Below are positions 6,801-9,906 of a stretch of 9,906 nt of DNA, piece by piece (position 1 is the stretch's first letter; each line of letters opens with the position of its first letter). The stretch lies in assembly GCA_003695005.1 (NCBI GenBank), contig RFJE01000234.1, positions 1 through 9,906 on the forward strand. Reading direction: 5' to 3'. Made by a program: the position numbers and the translations under genes. This DNA comes from Candidatus Hydrogenedentota bacterium. Its GTDB lineage: Bacteria > Spirochaetota > Leptospiria > Turneriellales > J094. Under the pieces are notes generated by a model that was not told where the DNA came from, searched no databases, and was given only the letters and a program-made list of their open reading frames with translations.

Positions 6801-9800
6801 TCGTTTTATCATAAACTTTTACAATGTATGCATCGGCATCGCTGCTTTCTTCTAATGTGCCATTATCATAATACACATTCCAGCTAAACGTAACCCCATT
6901 GCCAACAACATCTCCGCGCTGTACAGCAATATGAGTTGTAGGACTTCCATACACAATATGAAGTTGTCCTGCAATGACGTCAAATGTACCATTCGTTGTT
7001 CCTAACCCGGTATTGCCTTCACTATCTGGTGTAGTAGAAGCTTTGCTAGAATAAGCTGCTAAAGTATCATTGGTTATGCCCGCTGCTTTTTCAACAGTAA
7101 TATAAAAATTGGTTGCAGGGGATTGGTTCACTGTCGGGAGTAACTCTACTGTCCAATAACCAGATGTATATGCTAAATCGGAACTTACCTTAAACTTACC
7201 ATTGGATCCCGTATAAGGGAATGTCCAACCACTCGAACCACTAAAGTCAAAGGTTTCTACAAGGGTATCTGTACTGTCGTATACTTTAACAATATATGCA
7301 TCAGAATCCGATGTATCTTCGTCAGTACCATTATCATAGTATGTTTTCCACTGGAAAGTAACCCCATTGCCGATAGCAGCTTCTCTCTCTACTTGAACAT
7401 GACTAGAAGGTTGAGCATACACAATGTGCAACGTAGCTTCCGTAACTTCAAAAACACCATTCGTGGTTCCTAATCCTACATTGCCATTGGAATCTGGTGT
7501 GGTGGAAGCGTTTGATTTATACTCAGCTAATGTATTGCCGTTAGTACCTGCTTGCTTTTCAATGGAAATGTAGTATCCCGTCGCAACAGGTGAATTTTTG
7601 AGTGGTGTTACACTCACGCTGTATCCACTGCTATACGTAAGTGCGGAGACTCCAAAATTTGTACCGGTTTGAGCGCTACTGCTTAAATTAAACGTATCCA
7701 CAACCGTATTGCTTGAATCATACACTCTTAAGACAAAACCCGATGTAGAAGTTTCTTCGGTTATACCATCATCAAAATATACTTTGAAGTTATACGTAGG
7801 ACTAATATCGTCGGCTTGTTCTACAACTGGATTTGTACGGCTTGTATAAGTAATCGACATCGTACCAACTGTGACATTAAACTCTCCAGTAAAATTATCA
7901 GCATCGTCTAATCCTGTGCCTAAACCACCATCGGTGGCAGTGCCAGTTGGATCGCTCGACTTTTTTGCATTGGCTAGCAGGATAAAATTGCCATCGGTGC
8001 CTGCGTTCTTATAAATTTGCAGACGATAGTAGTTTGGCCCAGATAAATTTGCGGCAGAAGGCAATGCTATTACATTCACGTCCCAACGAGAATTTGTATT
8101 ATCCCATGTAACGGATCCAATCGTAAAATCTGTACTTACATCATTATTGCTGCCATCTAACACCTGTACCACAAAATTATCGGGAGAATCTGTATCTAAT
8201 ACGGGATCGCCATTTGGATAGTGGAGCGTAAAAGAATACGTAATACCAATTCCATCGGCTCGCTCAAACTCATTTGGCGTAGAAGTTATAGAATCAGCCA
8301 CAAATTTAACCGTTAAGTTAGCTCCCGTAACTTCAAAAACTCCATTTGTTGTTCCTAATCCCGTCCACGTGCCGTTGGTAACCGTTTCCGTCGTGGATTT
8401 CGAGGCAAACGGCTTTTGGGTAAGCGGGGTATAGTTTGGATCTAAAAGATCACCTTCACCACCGGCTGCTTTACTAACAACAATATAATAGCCAGTTGCA
8501 ATGGTTGCATCTTTTTTTGGACGAAGACCAAGTTTCCAAACACTCGATCCATAAGCCCCCGGACAGGTATCATTTGTATATTTTAAGTGATTGGTCTCGT
8601 TAAAACCGGTTGTATCAAAAGAACAAGTAGTCCAGTTGTAAAAGTCAAATTTAGAAGTTACATCCGTTCCACCATTATCGTAAATCGTTACAGAATATCC
8701 TGTATCATTGGTTTCCTCGCTATTATCTCTATAAAATACTTTCCACCGAAAGACTGTCATTTTAGTGGCATCGTTTTCTAAACGCTGCACAGAAGCATTT
8801 ACCCGAGATTGGTATGCAATGTGTAGTTGCGCTCCAGTCACATCAAATTCCCCGCCGGGGGATCCTAAACCTTTGTTTCCAGCTGGGTCGGGTGTCGTGG
8901 ACATATTCGAAGCTTTTTCTGGCGCAATCAATGCCCCTAAAGATCCCGGGTTTTTTGCAATGGTAATATAGTAGCCTGTGCCTACCGGTGCATTATTCGT
9001 TGCTTTTACGTTGACTGTCCAAACACCCCCACTATACGAAGGTGTACCTATACTAAACTGCGCTGTTTTATCTGTATTTGTGCTGTCATAAACTTTTACC
9101 ACAAATTCCGTAGCATCGGATGTCATTTCGGCACCTGTTTTATAGTATGTATTAAATGTATAATTGATGCCCGTTGTATCTCCCCTTTCCTGTGTATTCG
9201 CACTTATTGATTGATAGACAATATACAAAGTAGCATTATTGACTTTAAATTCCCCTTCATTGGTTGTTGTAGTCGCCGGATCATCTAAACCAATATTGCC
9301 ATTTGCATCCGGGGTATTTACATTATTTGTTGCAAATTCGGCTAGTGTATCATTATTTCCTGTGGCTGTTTTTTCGACAGTAAAGTAGTAGCCGGCTGCT
9401 GCACTTGCCGTTACATTGGCCTGAACGTTAACTTTCCAGCAATTTGTAGCCGGCGCACAAGATGCATCTGCCCCATAAGTTGGACTGGTTATAGTAAAAT
9501 TGGCGCTTTGGTCAACAGCCCCACTATCGCGAACCCGTAAGTTATATCCTGTATTTCCCGAAGTCGTATCGGTAACTTCCGTACCATCATCATAGTAAAT
9601 GTTGTAAAAAATGTCTGTTCCAACTCCATCTACTTTTTCAAATTCATTCGACGACATGCTGCGATAGACAATAGAAAGAGTTGCGTCGGTTACAGAAAAT
9701 TCATTAGCACCTTTTGTACTGTAAGTGGTTAATGCATTGGTACCTAATACAGGGTAGTCTATTGTTACATAGTAGTTACTACCCACCGACGAGTTTTGTT

Positions 9801-9906
9801 TTGCCTGCAAGCTAAAACTCCATGTGCCAGCGGTTTCCGTTAAAGCAGAGATATTAAATTCACTAGATACATCTGTATCCGTTGAATTATATACTTTAAT
9901 AACAAA
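3811..9906 (-). CDS. Giant tandem-repeat surface protein with sorting-like C-terminus (5' end outside window)
   Basis: The frame is open from the stop codon TGA (3811-3813) to the window edge, 2031 residues. A TTG at 9808-9810 is not the start: the 32 codons before it (FVIKVYNSTDTDVSS...) continue the repeat pattern. The visible protein is one unfinished repeat, twelve full repeats of 132-196 residues beginning at an F-x-V strand (for example GTFDVIAAQLHIVY), then an ~92-residue C-terminal domain. A typical unit runs: LHIVY strand; QRAD/G-N-G-V-TF-W-VYY; NG..EE.TDADAYIVKVYD; variable loop; W..EL; A..YYITVEK.AG; DTLAAY.S.ASTTPD.NGN.GLGT. Composition is rich in Thr, Ser, Asn, Asp, Gly and Tyr, poor in Lys and Cys, as in exported beta-rich adhesins or S-layer-like proteins. 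Base composition is visibly richer in G+C than the mod genes. Signal peptide and anchor region are out of view. The repeat family is not one I recognise; surface adhesion is inference. Confidence 0.85.
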   Translation of the reverse strand, partial: FVIKVYNSTDTDVSSEFNISALTETAGTWSFSLQAKQNSSVGSNYYVTIDYPVLGTNALTTYSTKGANEFSVTDATLSIVYRSMSSNEFEKVDGVGTDIFYNIYYDDGTEVTDTTSGNTGYNLRVRDSGAVDQSANFTITSPTYGADASCAPATNCWKVNVQANVTASAAAGYYFTVEKTATGNNDTLAEFATNNVNTPDANGNIGLDDPATTTTNEGEFKVNNATLYIVYQSISANTQERGDTTGINYTFNTYYKTGAEMTSDATEFVVKVYDSTNTDKTAQFSIGTPSYSGGVWTVNVKATNNAPVGTGYYITIAKNPGSLGALIAPEKASNMSTTPDPAGNKGLGSPGGEFDVTGAQLHIAYQSRVNASVQRLENDATKMTVFRWKVFYRDNSEETNDTGYSVTIYDNGGTDVTSKFDFYNWTTCSFDTTGFNETNHLKYTNDTCPGAYGSSVWKLGLRPKKDATIATGYYIVVSKAAGGEGDLLDPNYTPLTQKPFASKSTTETVTNGTWTGLGTTNGVFEVTGANLTVKFVADSITSTPNEFERADGIGITYSFTLHYPNGDPVLDTDSPDNFVVQVLDGSNNDVSTDFTIGSVTWDNTNSRWDVNVIALPSAANLSGPNYYRLQIYKNAGTDGNFILLANAKKSSDPTGTATDGGLGTGLDDADNFTGEFNVTVGTMSITYTSRTNPVVEQADDISPTYNFKVYFDDGITEETSTSGFVLRVYDSSNTVVDTFNLSSSAQTGTNFGVSALTYSSGYSVSVTPLKNSPVATGYYISIEKQAGTNGNTLAEYKSNASTTPDSNGNVGLGTTNGVFEVTEATLHIVYAQPSSHVQVEREAAIGNGVTFQWKTYYDNGTDEDTSDSDAYIVKVYDSTDTLVETFDFSGSSGWTFPYTGSNGKFKVSSDLAYTSGYWTVELLPTVNQSPATNFYITVEKAAGITNDTLAAYSSKASTTPDSEGNTGLGTTNGTFDVIAGQLHIVYGSPTTHIAVQRGDVVGNGVTFSWNVYYDNGTLEESSDADAYIVKVYDKTNTLVETFDFSGSSGWTFPYTGANGKFKVSSDLAYTSGKWQIELLPTTAQAVDTDFYITVEKVAGSVPDVLAAYQSKASTTPDPNGNQGLGTINGGFDVIAAQLHIVYSAPASHVQVQRADKAGDGVTFSWNVYYPNNVEESTDADSYIIKVYDSASTLVETFDFSGSSGWTFPYTGSNGKFRVSADLAYTSGKWQLEVIPTDAQAVGTNFYITVEKAAGTVPDTLAAYQSQASTTADANGNQGLGTTNGTFDVIAATLHIVYQAPTSHPTVNRGATAGNGITFAWNVYYGDSTTEETTDADAYIVKVYDKSDSLVETFDFSGSAGWTFPYTGSNGKFKVSADLAYNSGNSRWELELLAATGQTEDTDFYITVEKTVGSKPDTLAAYQSKASTTADAEGNKGLDDPATTSTVEGAFDVAGQIMHILYSAPTGFNLTRASSAFTLPFVVEYPDATKYDNGNDGANAGNPDYPSSYELEGFVVRVYRDLGTIGDPNDGSDVCVDQFEFGASKINSFPALANGSGCANQEFQVTGFSYNTSSNQWELQIKALKNANASSGNNSYYVSVEKTQTGSSQTDPNYQPDQLPEYKTAESTTPDAQGNKGLDAGGDEGNFTVSFATLTITHVSRTNSIIAHGDKASYTTYSMEIKYPDGTLFTASDAGTSDNSGQTNTVQVSILDASGNDVFADALTNNDFEINSDGSGNWQTNYNQAYYDSASQKWLYTIRAPLATVAAQGFYIQAQVTATGSDDTATAVDSKTQLGSDGVFDVGKATFQAQFVSIDKKIIQPDETTTVRFRIMFSETQSTQQSEADLSNLSLTKITIHKAEDGTEHTSDFQIQSATFEGDGVWAFVIKPTGSNFSKVGEYVQISGQTVQGDLIATANSKDLAAQKGNVDDGIFVVASEIVLYQNFPNPFNPTKEKTTIRMNLIKDAANADLTLKIFTVSGRLVRTFTRADVINNQKVYWDGKNDQGETVASGIYYCILEVAGYRKMIKIAVVK
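3814..4089 (-). other. FlgD-Ig / type IX sorting-like C-terminal domain of the giant protein
   Basis: The last ~92 residues start YQNFPNPFNP and contain TTIRMNL, LTLKIFTVSGRLVRTF, VYWDGKNDQGETVASGIYY and end KIAVVK. This order matches the C-terminal beta-sandwich domain found on many secreted proteins (FlgD-Ig-like; in Bacteroidetes and relatives the type IX secretion A-type sorting signal). It suggests the C-terminus directs export or surface attachment. One Cys lies in the YYCILEV strand (3865-3867), unusual for a position normally filled by a hydrophobic residue such as Phe or Leu. Whether this organism has a type IX system cannot be seen here. Confidence 0.75.
4123..9705 (-). repeat. Array of twelve tandem protein-coding repeats (about 130-196 residues each)
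   Basis: Unit starts (minus strand, first base of the G/N-x-F-x-V codon run) lie at 9705, 9255, 8853, 8343, 7887, 7458, 6990, 6522, 6057, 5565, 4977 and 4518. The next F-x-V motif, at 4122, leads into the C-terminal domain. Unit lengths are therefore 150, 134, 170, 152, 143, 156, 156, 155, 164, 196, 153 and 132 residues. All spacings are multiples of three. The recurring anchors are the LHIVY strand, VKVYD, YYITVEK and the linker TTPD.NGN.GLG. A thirteenth, truncated unit occupies 9706-9906. The last unit (4518-4123) is the most diverged and lacks YITVEK. Length differences sit mostly in the loop between VKVYD and the W-x-(V/E)-x-(V/L) strand. Confidence 0.88.
5790..7250 (-). repeat. High-identity sub-block shared by repeat units 6-9
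   Basis: A 60-bp block occurs four times, at 7191-7250, 6723-6782, 6258-6317 and 5790-5849, once per unit. It encodes DFSGSSGWTFPYTGSNGKF or a close variant. By direct comparison the copies at 7191 and 6258 are identical, the copy at 6723 differs from them at four bases clustered within 7 bp, and the copy at 5790 is more diverged. The insert is absent from the other units, so units 6-9 form a recently amplified subfamily. Confidence 0.85.

Noticed and set aside
8587..8971. Plus-strand open frames of 64 and 68 codons under the giant gene
   Set aside because: Antisense shadows of the repeat array with Cys/Pro/Ser-rich translations and no supporting signal.
9808..9810. TTG as start codon of the giant gene
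   Set aside because: The same frame stays open for 32 more codons to the window edge and these encode a recognisable part of the repeat (FVIKVYNSTDTD...), so the start lies outside.
4122..9906. CRISPR array or DNA-level satellite in the repetitive stretch
   Set aside because: Repeat spacing is a multiple of three, units are translated in one frame and vary in length by whole codons; this is a repeat protein.

Overview
The window suggests a Gram-negative-type, probably uncultivated bacterium with AT-rich DNA. The signs are a periplasm-facing NapG/NapH-like iron-sulfur electron-transfer pair, lipoprotein and signal-peptide exports, and a giant repetitive surface protein. That protein ends in the 'FPNPFNP ... 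SGRLVRTF ... WDGKNDQG ... SGIYY ... KIAVVK' type of C-terminal domain (FlgD-Ig-like / type IX secretion sorting-like), which is common in several poorly cultured phyla. I cannot name the phylum from the sequence alone.

Layout. Almost everything lies on the minus strand. Positions 9906 to 3811 hold the 3' part of a giant gene. It is open to the window edge, so its true start lies outside and at least 2031 residues are visible. It consists of tandem units of about 130-196 residues followed by the sorting-like C-terminal domain. A hairpin directly behind its stop codon, then a 149-bp gap with a plausible sigma70-like promoter, separates it from a tight five-gene unit read from 3661 down to 92. 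The order is napG-like ferredoxin, napH-like membrane ferredoxin, a small unrecognised exported protein, modA-like lipoprotein, modB-like permease. Each junction in this unit overlaps (8, 4, 1 and 20 bases), so it is almost certainly one transcript with translational coupling. At the left edge, an open frame on the plus strand encoding a hydrophobic tail ends in a stop codon that overlaps the modB stop, suggesting a convergent neighbour.

How the genes may work together. NapG/NapH-type proteins pass electrons from the quinol pool through [4Fe-4S] clusters to a periplasmic acceptor, classically the molybdenum nitrate reductase NapAB. ModA and ModB bind and import molybdate. Their coupling points to a periplasmic molybdoenzyme or another redox partner. 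However, no catalytic subunit and no ModC ATPase lie in the window, so the acceptor is not identified. The giant protein is probably unrelated in function (adhesin or envelope polymer).

The most unusual structure is at the 3' end of the napH-like gene. The last ~60 codons lie beyond the normal ferredoxin fold and are built largely from inverted repeats: a ~112-nt long imperfect hairpin with a perfect 13-bp core, and a separate perfect 12-bp-stem palindrome. They look like palindromic elements inserted in frame. The second point of interest is the repeat array of the giant gene, where non-adjacent units share an identical 60-bp block, a sign of recent recombination.
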